Positions 1 through 8,051 of a stretch of 64,000 bases of DNA are shown here, in pieces (position 1 is the stretch's first letter; each line of letters begins with the position of its first letter). The stretch comes from UMGS1696 sp964463375 (GTDB lineage Bacteria > Bacillota > Clostridia > Oscillospirales > CAG-272). Both the position numbers and the translations under genes were made by a program. The notes beneath the pieces are model-generated. The model was not told where the DNA came from. It searched no databases and saw only the letters and a list, made by a program, of their open reading frames with translations. The stretch is from NCBI GenBank assembly GCA_964463375.1, contig CAYXBQ010000004.1, positions 85,104 through 149,103 on the forward strand, read 5' to 3'.

Positions 1-25
1 CGATACAGCATAGGATCTTTTGCAT
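1..25 (-). CDS. 5' end of a gene running off the window
   Basis: Reading leftwards, an ATG at 25-23 is preceded at 31-38 by a perfect AAGGAGGT ribosome site with 5-nt spacing. Eight codons (MQKILCCI) are visible before the window edge. Nothing can be said about function. The start layout (AACATATG after the ribosome site) resembles that of serC in this window. Confidence 0.5.
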
Positions 26-175
26 ATGTTACCTCCTTGTGATGGGATCGGTTTTGTATCTTATTCACTCATGCGTGTATAATCACTTATACGCTCATGC
101 GCTTAAGTGGTTAGACGACACCGCATGGGCAATTGTTCCGGCTGTATGTCGTTTTTTTCGATCCGACATTCCCCC

Positions 176-204
176 TTGACAATTGTGCCGTGTCACGGTA
201 TAAT
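176..204 (+). promoter_or_regulatory. Consensus promoter of the DUF1015 gene
   Basis: TTGACA (176-181), 17-bp spacer, TATAAT (199-204). This is a perfect match to the housekeeping sigma consensus and lies 42 bp before the start codon. Confidence 0.85.
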
Positions 205-245
205 GATAGCATTACAACAATATTTTCCATCACGGGAGGCTCTCT

Positions 246-1478
246 ATGTCCCATACCCCTGTATTTTCACCCGCTTCGATCCTGCTGCCCAAGGCGAAAA
301 CAGCCGCCGATTGGCAAAAGTGGGCGGTCATTGCCTGTGACCAGTTCACGTCCCAAATGGACTACTGGAACGACTGCGTGCAGCTCATCGATGGCGCACC
401 CTCCACCTATGACTATATCCTGCCCGAAGCCTATTTGGACACCGACAAGGAAGCTGCCCACGCCGCCGCCATCGCCGACCATATGCAGCACTTTGATCCC
501 GAAACCATGGACACCTTTGACGGTATCGTGTACGTAAAGCGCACCCTGCCCGATGGGTCTGTGCGGCACGGCATGATCGGCAAGATCGATCTGGAGGCCT
601 ACAGCTATGCAGCCGATTCCACCTCCCCCATCCGTGCCACCGAGGCCACCATCCTAAGTCGGATCCCCCCACGGCAGAAGATCCGGGCAGAAGCGGCCAT
701 AGAGCTGCCCCACATTTTGATCCTCATGGACGACACCGGCTCCATCTTCCCCTGGCTCTGGGAAAACCGCGGCGACTGCACACCGCTGTACGATTTTGAT
801 CTCATGTTGGGCGGCGGACACGTGACCGGCTGGGGCGTATCCGGTGCGACACTGGACACGCTGACCGGCAAGCTCGCTGCCTATGAGGAAGCCGGTGCCG
901 GTGGTGTCCTCTATGCCATGGGCGACGGCAACCATTCTTTAGCCGCAGCCAAGGCACACTACGAAGCCGTCAAGAAAGCCCTGGGTACCGAAAAAGCAGC
1001 TTCTCACCCGGCACGCTATGCCCTTTGTGAGATCACGGCACTGGGAGAGGATTCCCTTGTGTTCGAGCCGATCTACCGGCTCCTGCTGCACGCCGACACC
1101 AAGGATGTGGTGGATGCACTGTCCAAGGTCACCGCACCGGGGGAGGGGGAGCAGTCCTTTACCCTATGCGTGGGAGAGACTGCGGAGAGACGGCATTTTG
1201 TCACTACCACCCATGCGCTGACCGTTGGTACCCTGCAAAACTGGATCGATGACTATACCAGCACCCATCCCGCCGTGGTCTGCGACTACATCCACGGAGA
1301 AGCGGATCTGCGTGCGCTGGCTGGGGAAGAAGGCCGGGTAGGCTTTGTGTTCGACACCATTGCCAAGAGTGAGCTGTTTGCCTACATCGCTGCCCACGGT
1401 ACCACTCCGCGCAAGACCTTCTCTATGGGAGAGGCACGCAGCAAACGGTATTATCTGGAAGGCAGAGCGATCCGATAA
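246..1478 (+). CDS. DUF1015 family protein
   Basis: A 410-residue protein of the DUF1015 family, usual length for the family. The ribosome site GGGAGG at 234-239 fixes the ATG at 246. The hallmark segment is GDGNHSLAAAK at about residues 226-236 (Asp227), a variant of the DGHHR-type motif of ParB/Srx-fold proteins that include free-serine kinases (SerK, SbnI). From general knowledge, DUF1015 genes often sit beside serA and serC in Firmicutes; here those genes lie about 1.3 kb downstream on the other strand. A role in serine phosphorylation or serine metabolism is inference. Family assignment is confident, function is not. Confidence 0.85.
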   Translation: MSHTPVFSPASILLPKAKTAADWQKWAVIACDQFTSQMDYWNDCVQLIDGAPSTYDYILPEAYLDTDKEAAHAAAIADHMQHFDPETMDTFDGIVYVKRTLPDGSVRHGMIGKIDLEAYSYAADSTSPIRATEATILSRIPPRQKIRAEAAIELPHILILMDDTGSIFPWLWENRGDCTPLYDFDLMLGGGHVTGWGVSGATLDTLTGKLAAYEEAGAGGVLYAMGDGNHSLAAAKAHYEAVKKALGTEKAASHPARYALCEITALGEDSLVFEPIYRLLLHADTKDVVDALSKVTAPGEGEQSFTLCVGETAERRHFVTTTHALTVGTLQNWIDDYTSTHPAVVCDYIHGEADLRALAGEEGRVGFVFDTIAKSELFAYIAAHGTTPRKTFSMGEARSKRYYLEGRAIR

Positions 1479-1548
1479 CAGGGGGGCTCGTTTTTGCCCG
1501 TATGCTGTGCCCGCAACTGTAGGTTGCAGAAGTGGAAAGTGCGGATTC

Positions 1549-1577
1549 TTGCATCGCAACCGGGAATATGGTATACT
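1549..1577 (+). promoter_or_regulatory. Promoter of the HTH regulator gene
   Basis: TTGCAT (1549-1554), 17-bp spacer, TATACT (1572-1577), 33 bp before the chosen ATG at 1611. Its position rules out the longer in-frame start at 1494. Confidence 0.75.
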
Positions 1578-1610
1578 ATAGGCAAGATCCAATCGCATCG
1601 GAGGACACAC

Positions 1611-2297
1611 ATGAAGCTATCTGAAAAAATCTACACCTGCCGCAAGAAGGCGGGACTGAGCCAGGATGCTCTGGCAGAACAGATCGGGGTATCCCGGCAG
1701 GCCATCTCCAAATGGGAAAATGGCGAAGCGGTTCCGGAGACGAGCAAGCTGCCGGGTCTGGCGAAAGTGCTGGGCGTATCCATCGACTGGCTGTTGTCCG
1801 AGGAAGAAGAAAACGAACCTGTGGAAAACCACGATACTTTCCAAAAGGCAGAGGCAGATCCCCACACCGATACCGCCGACACGCAGGATACACCCCGACA
1901 TGAGCTGGACTGGCTGCCCGGCTTTCTCATGAAGCTGGTGCGGCGGTACGGCTGGCTGGCGGGGGTCTACGTGGCGGTAGGCGGCTTTGGTCTCACCTTG
2001 ATCGGTGCTATCGCTAAGGCGGCGGTACGGGGGATGGTGAACATGGCAAACACCATGGATCCCTTCGGCGGCAGCTTGGTGATCAGCGACTCCTACGGCA
2101 ACGAGATCACCGGAGATATGGCAGAGGCCATCGCCGGGCAGCTGGACCTCGGCTACGGCATGACCATGGGAAATAGCATAATAGAAAACAATCCGGTCAG
2201 CATCGTGGCAGGTATCCTGCTGGTGATCGGGATCCTCACCATGCTATGCGGCATCGGCCTTGCAGTGTGGCTATACCAAAAGCGGGGAGAAGCATGA
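1611..2297 (+). CDS. XRE-family HTH regulator with C-terminal membrane domain
   Basis: 228 residues. The ATG at 1611 follows GGAGG (1600-1604) by six bases. Residues 1-60 are a Cro/CI-type helix-turn-helix (AGLSQDALAEQIGVSRQAISKWE), followed by an acidic linker, then two hydrophobic stretches near residues 115-140 and 190-220. It therefore looks like a membrane-tethered DNA-binding protein, a design common in Firmicutes. Its target is unknown. It is transcribed alone, with its own promoter, and is followed by the RNA1 promoter. Confidence 0.85.
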   Translation: MKLSEKIYTCRKKAGLSQDALAEQIGVSRQAISKWENGEAVPETSKLPGLAKVLGVSIDWLLSEEEENEPVENHDTFQKAEADPHTDTADTQDTPRHELDWLPGFLMKLVRRYGWLAGVYVAVGGFGLTLIGAIAKAAVRGMVNMANTMDPFGGSLVISDSYGNEITGDMAEAIAGQLDLGYGMTMGNSIIENNPVSIVAGILLVIGILTMLCGIGLAVWLYQKRGEA

Positions 2298-2326
2298 TCC
2301 TGCAAAGAAAAAAGGCCACATACCTC

Positions 2327-2355
2327 TTGACAGGCGGGCGGCAATGGTGTATAAT
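2327..2355 (+). promoter_or_regulatory. Consensus promoter of small RNA RNA1
   Basis: TTGACA (2327-2332), 17-bp spacer, TATAAT (2350-2355). No co-directional gene follows, so the transcript should be a stand-alone RNA. Confidence 0.8.
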
Positions 2356-2360
2356 AAAAG

Positions 2361-2510
2361 CAGAGGAAACCTGTAGGGGTAACATCCTACGGTTGCCGAC
2401 AACAAATGGATACACGCATCAGTGAAGAGTTTGCGGCTCTAGCACTGACAGTGAGCCAGATCTGTGGTGGCATCCAAACGTAGTTTGGTGAACAGTCGGC
2501 TCACTTTTTC
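2361..2510 (+). ncRNA. Stand-alone small RNA, copy 1 (RNA1)
   Basis: A transcript of about 150 nt is predicted from the perfect promoter to a terminator-like 3' hairpin: GTGAGCC (2451-2457) pairs with GGCTCAC (2498-2504), followed by a T run, with an inner stem CCAAAC/GTTTGG. The 5' part carries GAAACCTGT (2366-2374) and CATCCTACGGTTGC (2383-2396), both repeated exactly in RNA2 at 25 kb. A middle hairpin pairs CAGTG/CACTG and AGAG/CTCT. The next gene (serA) is convergent, so this is not a riboswitch for it. I do not recognise the family; it may be a known orphan Clostridia RNA. Confidence 0.65.
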
Positions 2511-2539
2511 TTTGTACCCCGGTTGTGAAAACATAACAT

Positions 2540-2577
2540 AAAAGAGATACCGCAGCTTTGCCCACGGTATCTCTTTT
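2540..2577. terminator. Bidirectional terminator between RNA1 and serA
   Basis: AAAAGAGATACC (2540-2551) pairs with GGTATCTCTTTT (2566-2577). A/T runs on both sides suit termination in both directions, mainly for serA. Confidence 0.75.
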
Positions 2578-2593
2578 GTTTATGCAAATCGTA

Positions 2594-3772
2594 TTAGCCG
2601 ATCTTGTGTACCCGGATGATCCCATCCATGCTCTGGATGTTGCCCATGGTGGCCTCGGTGATCTCAGAGAGAACGTCTACCAGCGTCACGGCATAGTCGC
2701 CCTTGGAGCGGCTGACCATGTTTTCGATGTTGATGCTGTTGTCTGCCAGGGTGGAGGAAATGTGGGAGATCATATTGGGGATGTTCCGGTGCAGGATCAC
2801 CAGACGGGTGCCGTCGCTGTGGGGCATTTCCACGGACGGGAAGTTCACGCTGTTCTTGATGTTCCCTTCTTCCAGATAGGCAACCAGCTCACGAGCGGCC
2901 ATAACGGCACAGTTGTCCTCGGATTCTTCGGTGGATGCACCCAGATGGGGGATGGCGATCACGCCTTCCATACCGGCGGTGCGTGCGTTCGGGAAGTCGG
3001 TCACATACTTGCGTACCTTGCCGGACTTCAGTGCTTCTTCCAGGTCATCGTCGTTGACCAGAGCATCTCTGGCAAAGTTCAGGATCACCACGCCGTCCTT
3101 CATCATGGCGATGGTCTCCTTGTTGATCATATGCTTGGTGCCCACCTTGGGATCGGCATTGTCGATCAGGGGCGTGTGCAGGGAGATGAAGTCAGACTTG
3201 GCAAAGATCTCTTCTCTGGTGTCTGCCTTATGCACAGAGCGGGACAGCTTCCATGCTGCGTCTACAGACAGGAAGGGGTCGCAGCCCAGCACGTTCATGC
3301 CCAGGGAAACGGCAGTGTTGGCAAGGGGACCACCGATGGCACCCAGACCAATGATACCCAGCGTCTTTCCGGCCACTTCGGAACCGGCAAATTTAGACTT
3401 TTCCTTTTCCACCCGCTTGGCGATGGTCTCGTCGTCGGCGTTGGCTTTCACCCATTCGATACCGCCCACTACGTCCCGGCAGGCCAGCAGCATACCGCAC
3501 AGCACCAGCTCCTTTACGCCGTTGGCATTGGCACCGGGGGTGTTGAACACCACGATACCGGCCTCTGCGCACTTATCCAGCGGGATGTTGTTGACACCGG
3601 CACCGGCTCTGGCAATGGCCTTCAGGTTGGAACCAAATTCCATATCGTGCATGGCAGCAGAACGCACCATGATGGCATCCGGATTTTCGACGGATTCGCC
3701 CACGCTGTACACGGAGCCGAAAATGTCCGTACCGCACTTGGCGATCTTATTCAGCAGTTGAATTTTTTTCAT
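2594..3772 (-). CDS. serA: D-3-phosphoglycerate dehydrogenase
   Basis: 392 residues. Oxidises 3-phosphoglycerate to 3-phosphohydroxypyruvate with NAD, the first step of serine synthesis, in the cytoplasm. Visible are the Rossmann motif GIIGLGAIGGPLAN near residue 140, the catalytic Arg region NFARDAL, the catalytic His region IPHLGAST, and a C-terminal ACT domain (about residues 320-392) that usually senses serine. It lies 27 bp downstream of serC in one operon. No serB is visible in the window. Confidence 0.95.
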   Translation of the reverse strand: MKKIQLLNKIAKCGTDIFGSVYSVGESVENPDAIMVRSAAMHDMEFGSNLKAIARAGAGVNNIPLDKCAEAGIVVFNTPGANANGVKELVLCGMLLACRDVVGGIEWVKANADDETIAKRVEKEKSKFAGSEVAGKTLGIIGLGAIGGPLANTAVSLGMNVLGCDPFLSVDAAWKLSRSVHKADTREEIFAKSDFISLHTPLIDNADPKVGTKHMINKETIAMMKDGVVILNFARDALVNDDDLEEALKSGKVRKYVTDFPNARTAGMEGVIAIPHLGASTEESEDNCAVMAARELVAYLEEGNIKNSVNFPSVEMPHSDGTRLVILHRNIPNMISHISSTLADNSINIENMVSRSKGDYAVTLVDVLSEITEATMGNIQSMDGIIRVHKIG

Positions 3773-3799
3773 GATGTATATCTCGATTCTGTATATATC

Positions 3800-4882
3800 T
3801 TACTTCTGGTTTTCTTCCGCAAACTTCTTCATGAAGGCGATCAGGGCTTCGATGCCTTCCTTGGGCATAGCGTTGTAGATGGAGGCTCTCATACCACCCA
3901 CGGAGCGGTGACCCTTCAGGTTCACAAGACCTGCCTTTTCTGCCTCCTTGGGGAACTTCTTATCCAGCTCTTCGTTGCCGGTCACAAAGGTCACGTTCAT
4001 CATAGAACGGAATTCCTTCTTGACAGGGGCGATGTAGTAGTCCTGGGAATCCAGATAGTCGTACAGCAGTGCAGCCTTTTCCTTGTTCATCTTTTCCATG
4101 GTGGTCAGACCGCCGATGGACAGCAGCCATTCGTATACCAGACCAGCCATGTAGATGGAGTAGCACGGCGGCGTGTTGTACATAGAATCGTTGTCGGCCA
4201 TGAGCTTCCAGTCCAGCATAGAGGGGGTTTCCGGTCTTGCATTGCCCAGCAGATCCTCACGCACGATGACCACGGTCAGACCGGCGGGTGCCATATTCTT
4301 CTGGGCACCGGCATAGATCACGGCAAACTTGGACACGTCTACAGGCTCGGACAGGATGCAGGAGGACATATCGGCCACCAGCGGCACGTCCCCGGTATCC
4401 GGCACTGCGGGATACTTGGTACCGTAAATGGTGTTGTTATAGCAAACGTGTACGTAATCCGCATCGGGACGAACCATATCGGGGGTGATCTTCGGGATCA
4501 CGGTGAAGTTTTCTTCCTTGGAGGAAGCAATAGCCTTAGCGTCCCCGTACTTCTGGGCTTCCTTATAGGCCTTGGTGGAGAACTGACCGGACAGCACATA
4601 GTCTGCCTTACCGGTCTTCATCAGGTTCAGAGGAACGGCGGCAAACTGTGTAGAGGCACCACCCTGCAAGAACAGGATCTTGTAGTTATCCGGCACGTTC
4701 ATCAGCTTCCGCAGATCTGCCTCGGCCTTCTGGATGATGGCTTCGTAGGCGGGAGAGCGGTGGCTCATTTCCATAACGGACATACCAGCGTCCCCATAGT
4801 TCACCAGCTCAGCGGCGGCTTTCTCCAGCACAGGCAGGGGAAGCATGGAAGGACCTGCGGAAAAGTTATAAACTCTATTCAT
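3800..4882 (-). CDS. serC: Phosphoserine aminotransferase
   Basis: 360 residues, the normal length for SerC. Converts phosphohydroxypyruvate and glutamate to phosphoserine and 2-oxoglutarate. The PLP-binding lysine is Lys195 in YAGAQKNMAPAG, and the N-terminal NFSAGPSMLP and GMSVMEMSHRS segments are typical. First gene of the serC-serA operon, with a consensus promoter 72 bp upstream. Confidence 0.96.
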   Translation of the reverse strand: MNRVYNFSAGPSMLPLPVLEKAAAELVNYGDAGMSVMEMSHRSPAYEAIIQKAEADLRKLMNVPDNYKILFLQGGASTQFAAVPLNLMKTGKADYVLSGQFSTKAYKEAQKYGDAKAIASSKEENFTVIPKITPDMVRPDADYVHVCYNNTIYGTKYPAVPDTGDVPLVADMSSCILSEPVDVSKFAVIYAGAQKNMAPAGLTVVIVREDLLGNARPETPSMLDWKLMADNDSMYNTPPCYSIYMAGLVYEWLLSIGGLTTMEKMNKEKAALLYDYLDSQDYYIAPVKKEFRSMMNVTFVTGNEELDKKFPKEAEKAGLVNLKGHRSVGGMRASIYNAMPKEGIEALIAFMKKFAEENQK

Positions 4883-4953
4883 ATGTTACCTCATTTCTGC
4901 CGGATGGCCGGCAAATACAGTGTTACAGAATGCATTTGGGAATACATACCATC

Positions 4954-4982
4954 ATTATACAGCACCATGGGGCATTTGTCAA
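4954..4982 (-). promoter_or_regulatory. Promoter of serC-serA
   Basis: On the minus strand TTGACA (4982-4977), 17-bp spacer, TATAAT (4959-4954). The rest of 4983-5190 shows no gene and no other clear signal. Confidence 0.85.
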
Positions 4983-5190
4983 TGGAATTTTCATAAAAAA
5001 TGCCGTTACAGCTGTAAAAAAATCACCGTGGCCGGGCAGGGGAAAGAGCATGGAAAAGACTGAGAAAAGCATGGGTCTGCGGCGCCGTTTGCCGTAGAGA
5101 GCCGGTACATGGAAAATGCATACACATGCAATCATGCAAAACGCCCGGTTTTTGGGGACGGAAGCGGTGCAACTCCGGTGAATACTTCCA

Positions 5191-5219
5191 TTGACAATCC
5201 GGGGATTTTACCATATAAT
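5191..5219 (+). promoter_or_regulatory. Promoter of aspartokinase gene
   Basis: TTGACA (5191-5196), 17-bp spacer, TATAAT (5214-5219). A leader of about 110 nt follows with two small hairpins (TGGCT/AGCCA near 5240-5277 and ACGGC/GCCGT near 5294-5310). It resembles no riboswitch I know. Confidence 0.85.
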
Positions 5220-5338
5220 TATAGTAAGTCTGATTTTCCATGGCTCCTGCGAGATATCGGAGCTCTGGAGGCAGCCACGTAAAATGCATAACACGGCCGT
5301 ATTTGCCGTATATTTATAGAAGGATGAGGTTTGATACC

Positions 5339-6688
5339 GTGGAAATACAGATCCCCCAGGCCGCTGCGTCGGCACAGATCAAAGTCGTAAAGTTCGGTGG
5401 GAGCTCCTTAGCCGATGCCCAGCAGTTTGAAAAAGTGAAGAGCATCATCACCGCTGAGGAGAGCCGCCGGTTCGTAGTTCCCTCTGCACCGGGCAAACGG
5501 TTCAGCGGCGACACCAAGGTCACCGATATGCTGTACGAATGCTACAACGTATCCGCCCGTGGCGAGGACATCACCGACATCTTCGGTCAGGTAAAGGCGC
5601 GCTATGACCAGATCATTGCCGGACTGGGTCTGGAGCTGGATCTGACAGAGGAATACACCTATATCGAGTGGGCCATCGGCCACCATGCCGGCCGGGATTA
5701 TGCTGCCAGCCGAGGCGAATACCTGAACGGGATCATTTTGGCCACATACCTGGGCTATGATTTCATCGATCCGGCACCCTATATCCGCTTTGCCGACAAC
5801 GGCACCTTTGACGCAGAGACCACCCACAACCTGCTGTCTGCTGTTCTCAAGGAGCACAAAAACGGCGTGGTGCCCGGCTTCTACGGCTCTATGCCCAACG
5901 GCACCATCCGCACCTTCTCCCGGGGCGGCTCCGACATCACCGGCTCCATCGTGGCAAGAGCGGTGGGTGCAGACATCTACGAAAACTGGACGGACGTGAA
6001 CGGCTTCCTGATGGCCGACCCCCGTATCATTGAAGATCCCAAGCCCATCGAGGTCATCACCTACAGAGAGCTGCGGGAGCTGTCCTACATGGGTGCCAGC
6101 GTGCTCCATGAGGAAGCCATCTTCCCGGTGCGCTTTGCCGGGATCCCGGTGAATATCCGCAACACCAACAACCCCACTGCCCCCGGCACTATGATCGTAT
6201 CCACCACGGACAAATACGACAATACGTCCATCATCACCGGTGTGGCGGGAAAGAAGGGCTTCTCTGTGCTGACCATCGAGAAGGCCATGATGAATGCGGA
6301 ACGTGGCTTTGGCAGAAAGGTCCTGGAGGCCATCGAGAACGAAGGCATGTCCTTTGAGCATCTGCCCTCCGGCATCGACACCATGAGCGTGGTTTTGAAC
6401 ACCGCTGAGCTGGAGCACTGCCGGGAGCGGATCATCAACCGGATCTGCTCGCTGGTGGAGCCGGACTCTATCTCCGTAGACGACGGTATGGCACTGGTGG
6501 CCGTAGTGGGTCGGGCTATGGTCATGGCAAAGGGCACGGCAGCACGGGTATGCAACGCCTGCGCCAATGCCGGTGTAAACATCCGCATGATCGACCAGGG
6601 TTCGTCGGAGCTGAATATCATCATCGGTGTCATGGAAGAGGATTTCGAAAAGGCTCTGTCCGCCGTCTACCATGCATTCGTAAAATAA
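5339..6688 (+). CDS. lysC: Aspartate kinase
   Basis: 449 residues. Phosphorylates aspartate with ATP, the entry to lysine, threonine and methionine synthesis. The N-terminal kinase motif KVVKFGGSSLADAQQF, FSRGGSDITGSI and the YMGASVLHEEAIFPV segment are typical, and tandem ACT domains fill residues from about 300 on (VLTIEKAMM, VALVAVVGRAM, VNIRMIDQGSSELNI). I chose GTG at 5339 because GAGGT at 5326-5330 precedes it at good spacing. An ATG at 5324 is possible but has a purine stretch directly abutting it. Single-gene unit with its own promoter and a shared terminator after it. Confidence 0.92.
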   Translation: MEIQIPQAAASAQIKVVKFGGSSLADAQQFEKVKSIITAEESRRFVVPSAPGKRFSGDTKVTDMLYECYNVSARGEDITDIFGQVKARYDQIIAGLGLELDLTEEYTYIEWAIGHHAGRDYAASRGEYLNGIILATYLGYDFIDPAPYIRFADNGTFDAETTHNLLSAVLKEHKNGVVPGFYGSMPNGTIRTFSRGGSDITGSIVARAVGADIYENWTDVNGFLMADPRIIEDPKPIEVITYRELRELSYMGASVLHEEAIFPVRFAGIPVNIRNTNNPTAPGTMIVSTTDKYDNTSIITGVAGKKGFSVLTIEKAMMNAERGFGRKVLEAIENEGMSFEHLPSGIDTMSVVLNTAELEHCRERIINRICSLVEPDSISVDDGMALVAVVGRAMVMAKGTAARVCNACANAGVNIRMIDQGSSELNIIIGVMEEDFEKALSAVYHAFVK

Positions 6689-6700
6689 TAGGCAACAAGA

Positions 6701-6733
6701 AAAGCGGCGGGCCAGGAAAGCTCACCGCTTTTT
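6701..6733. terminator. Terminator between lysC and the HIT gene
   Basis: AAGCGG (6702-6707) pairs with CCGCTT (6725-6730), then a T run on the + strand. It sits between two convergent genes. Confidence 0.7.
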
Positions 6734-6739
6734 GCTTTC

Positions 6740-7087
6740 TTATTTCTCCGGGAACACGTGCAAAGGCAGCTCCGTACCGCCGATGATATGAAAATGCAGG
6801 TGCTGTACGCTCTGTCCGGCATCCGGGCCGCAGTTGGAGATCAGTCTGTAGCCGTTCTTTACACCGGCCATCTTGGCGATCTGGGGGATCTTCTCAAAGA
6901 TCTTTGCCACCACGGCGCTGTTTGTCTCGTTCACTTCATCCATGGAAGCGATGTGACACTTGGGGATCACCAGCACATGTACCGGTGCCTCCGGGGAAAT
7001 GTCGTGGAACGCCAGCATGGTCTCGTCCTCATATACCTTCTTCGAGGGGATCTCCCCGGCGATGATCTTACAGAATAAGCAATCCAT
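6740..7087 (-). CDS. HIT-family (HinT-like) nucleotide hydrolase
   Basis: 115 residues. Contains the histidine triad HLHFHIIGG near the C terminus and the N-terminal CLFCKIIAGEIPS of the HinT branch, which hydrolyses adenosine phosphoramidates and related nucleotides. The start has a clear AAAGGAGTG ribosome site. It is transcribed from a TTGATT-N17-TAGAAT promoter that is divergent from the next gene. Confidence 0.93.
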   Translation of the reverse strand: MDCLFCKIIAGEIPSKKVYEDETMLAFHDISPEAPVHVLVIPKCHIASMDEVNETNSAVVAKIFEKIPQIAKMAGVKNGYRLISNCGPDAGQSVQHLHFHIIGGTELPLHVFPEK

Positions 7088-7177
7088 TATAGTAACACTC
7101 CTTTTTTGGAATACACTTTTGGAAGTGCAGACCGTATCGATATTTCGTGCGGAAATACGCCGCTGCGCTTCTCTACC

Positions 7178-7206
7178 ATTCTACCACATCTTACAGAAAA
7201 AATCAA
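7178..7206 (-). promoter_or_regulatory. Promoter of the HIT gene
   Basis: TTGATT (7206-7201), 17-bp spacer, TAGAAT (7183-7178). It overlaps the ribosome site of the divergent amidohydrolase gene. Confidence 0.6.
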
Positions 7207-7217
7207 GGGAAAACCAT

Positions 7218-8051
7218 ATGAAAGTATTTGATATCCACACCCACACCTACCCCGAAAAGATCTCCGAAAAGGCCGTTTGCAGCCTGAACGCCTTCTACAA
7301 CTTTGTCTGCGAGGGCAAGGGGACCTATGCCGATATGGAAAGCCAGGCAAAGGACAACCATGTCCATGGGTTCCTGCTCTTCTCCGTGGCCACCAATGCC
7401 CACCAGGTGCCCAAGGTCAACGACAGCATTGCGGCACTGGCCAAGCATTCCCGGGAGCAGGGATACCTGACCGTTGGCTTTGCCGGGATGCACCAGGACT
7501 ACGAGGACTTCGAAGGGGAAGTGAATCGTGCCATCGACATGGGGCTGGCGGGGATCAAGATCCATCCGGACATCCAAGGGGTGGACATCGACGATCCCCG
7601 GTTGTTCCGGCTGTACGAGATCATGGAAGGCCGGATCCCGCTGTACCTGCACATGGGTGACGACCGTCCCCAGTATCGGTTCTCGGAGCCGAAAAAGCTG
7701 GCACACGCCCTGTCCTGCTTCCCCAAGCTGGAGGTCGTAGCGGCACATCTGGGGGGCTACAAAGCCTCCGAGGAAGCCATCGAATATCTGGCAGGCAACG
7801 AGCGGGTGTGGTACGACACCTCCAGTGCCCTGTGGTACCTGACACCGGAGAGAGCCGGCGAGATCATTCGAGCACTGGATCCCGCCAAGGTCATGTTTGG
7901 CACGGACTATCCGGTGAAGAATCCGGCAGGGGAGCTACAGCGATTCTTTGCCATCCCCGGACTGAGCGACAAGGAGCAGGAGGATATTCTCTGGAACAAC
8001 GCCATCCATTTTCTGCACTTAGAAGAAGCAGCAAAGGCACTGGGGGTATGA
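7218..8051 (+). CDS. Amidohydrolase-family TIM-barrel hydrolase
   Basis: 277 residues starting MKVFDIHTHTYPEKI; AAGGGA at 7205-7210 supports ATG 7218. The HTH metal site at residues 7-9, KIHPDIQG, LHMGDD, AAHLGG and a C-terminal GTDYPVKNP are those of the PF04909 amidohydrolase/decarboxylase group, which uses a divalent metal. Substrate unknown. Its stop overlaps the start of the next gene (ATGA), so the two are co-translated. Confidence 0.85.
   Translation: MKVFDIHTHTYPEKISEKAVCSLNAFYNFVCEGKGTYADMESQAKDNHVHGFLLFSVATNAHQVPKVNDSIAALAKHSREQGYLTVGFAGMHQDYEDFEGEVNRAIDMGLAGIKIHPDIQGVDIDDPRLFRLYEIMEGRIPLYLHMGDDRPQYRFSEPKKLAHALSCFPKLEVVAAHLGGYKASEEAIEYLAGNERVWYDTSSALWYLTPERAGEIIRALDPAKVMFGTDYPVKNPAGELQRFFAIPGLSDKEQEDILWNNAIHFLHLEEAAKALGV

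Noticed and set aside
2361..2510. RNA1 as a riboswitch.
   Set aside because: It ends in a terminator and the next gene is convergent, so it cannot control it in cis; no known aptamer consensus was recognised.
2558..4996. An 812-codon open frame on the + strand.
   Set aside because: It is the antisense shadow of serA and serC, which have full family motifs on the minus strand.
5226..5338. A lysine riboswitch in the aspartokinase leader.
   Set aside because: The leader is only about 110 nt and lacks the conserved lysine aptamer segments.
5408..6673. A 421-codon minus-strand frame.
   Set aside because: Antisense to the aspartokinase gene; His/Gly/Val-rich composition typical of shadow frames.
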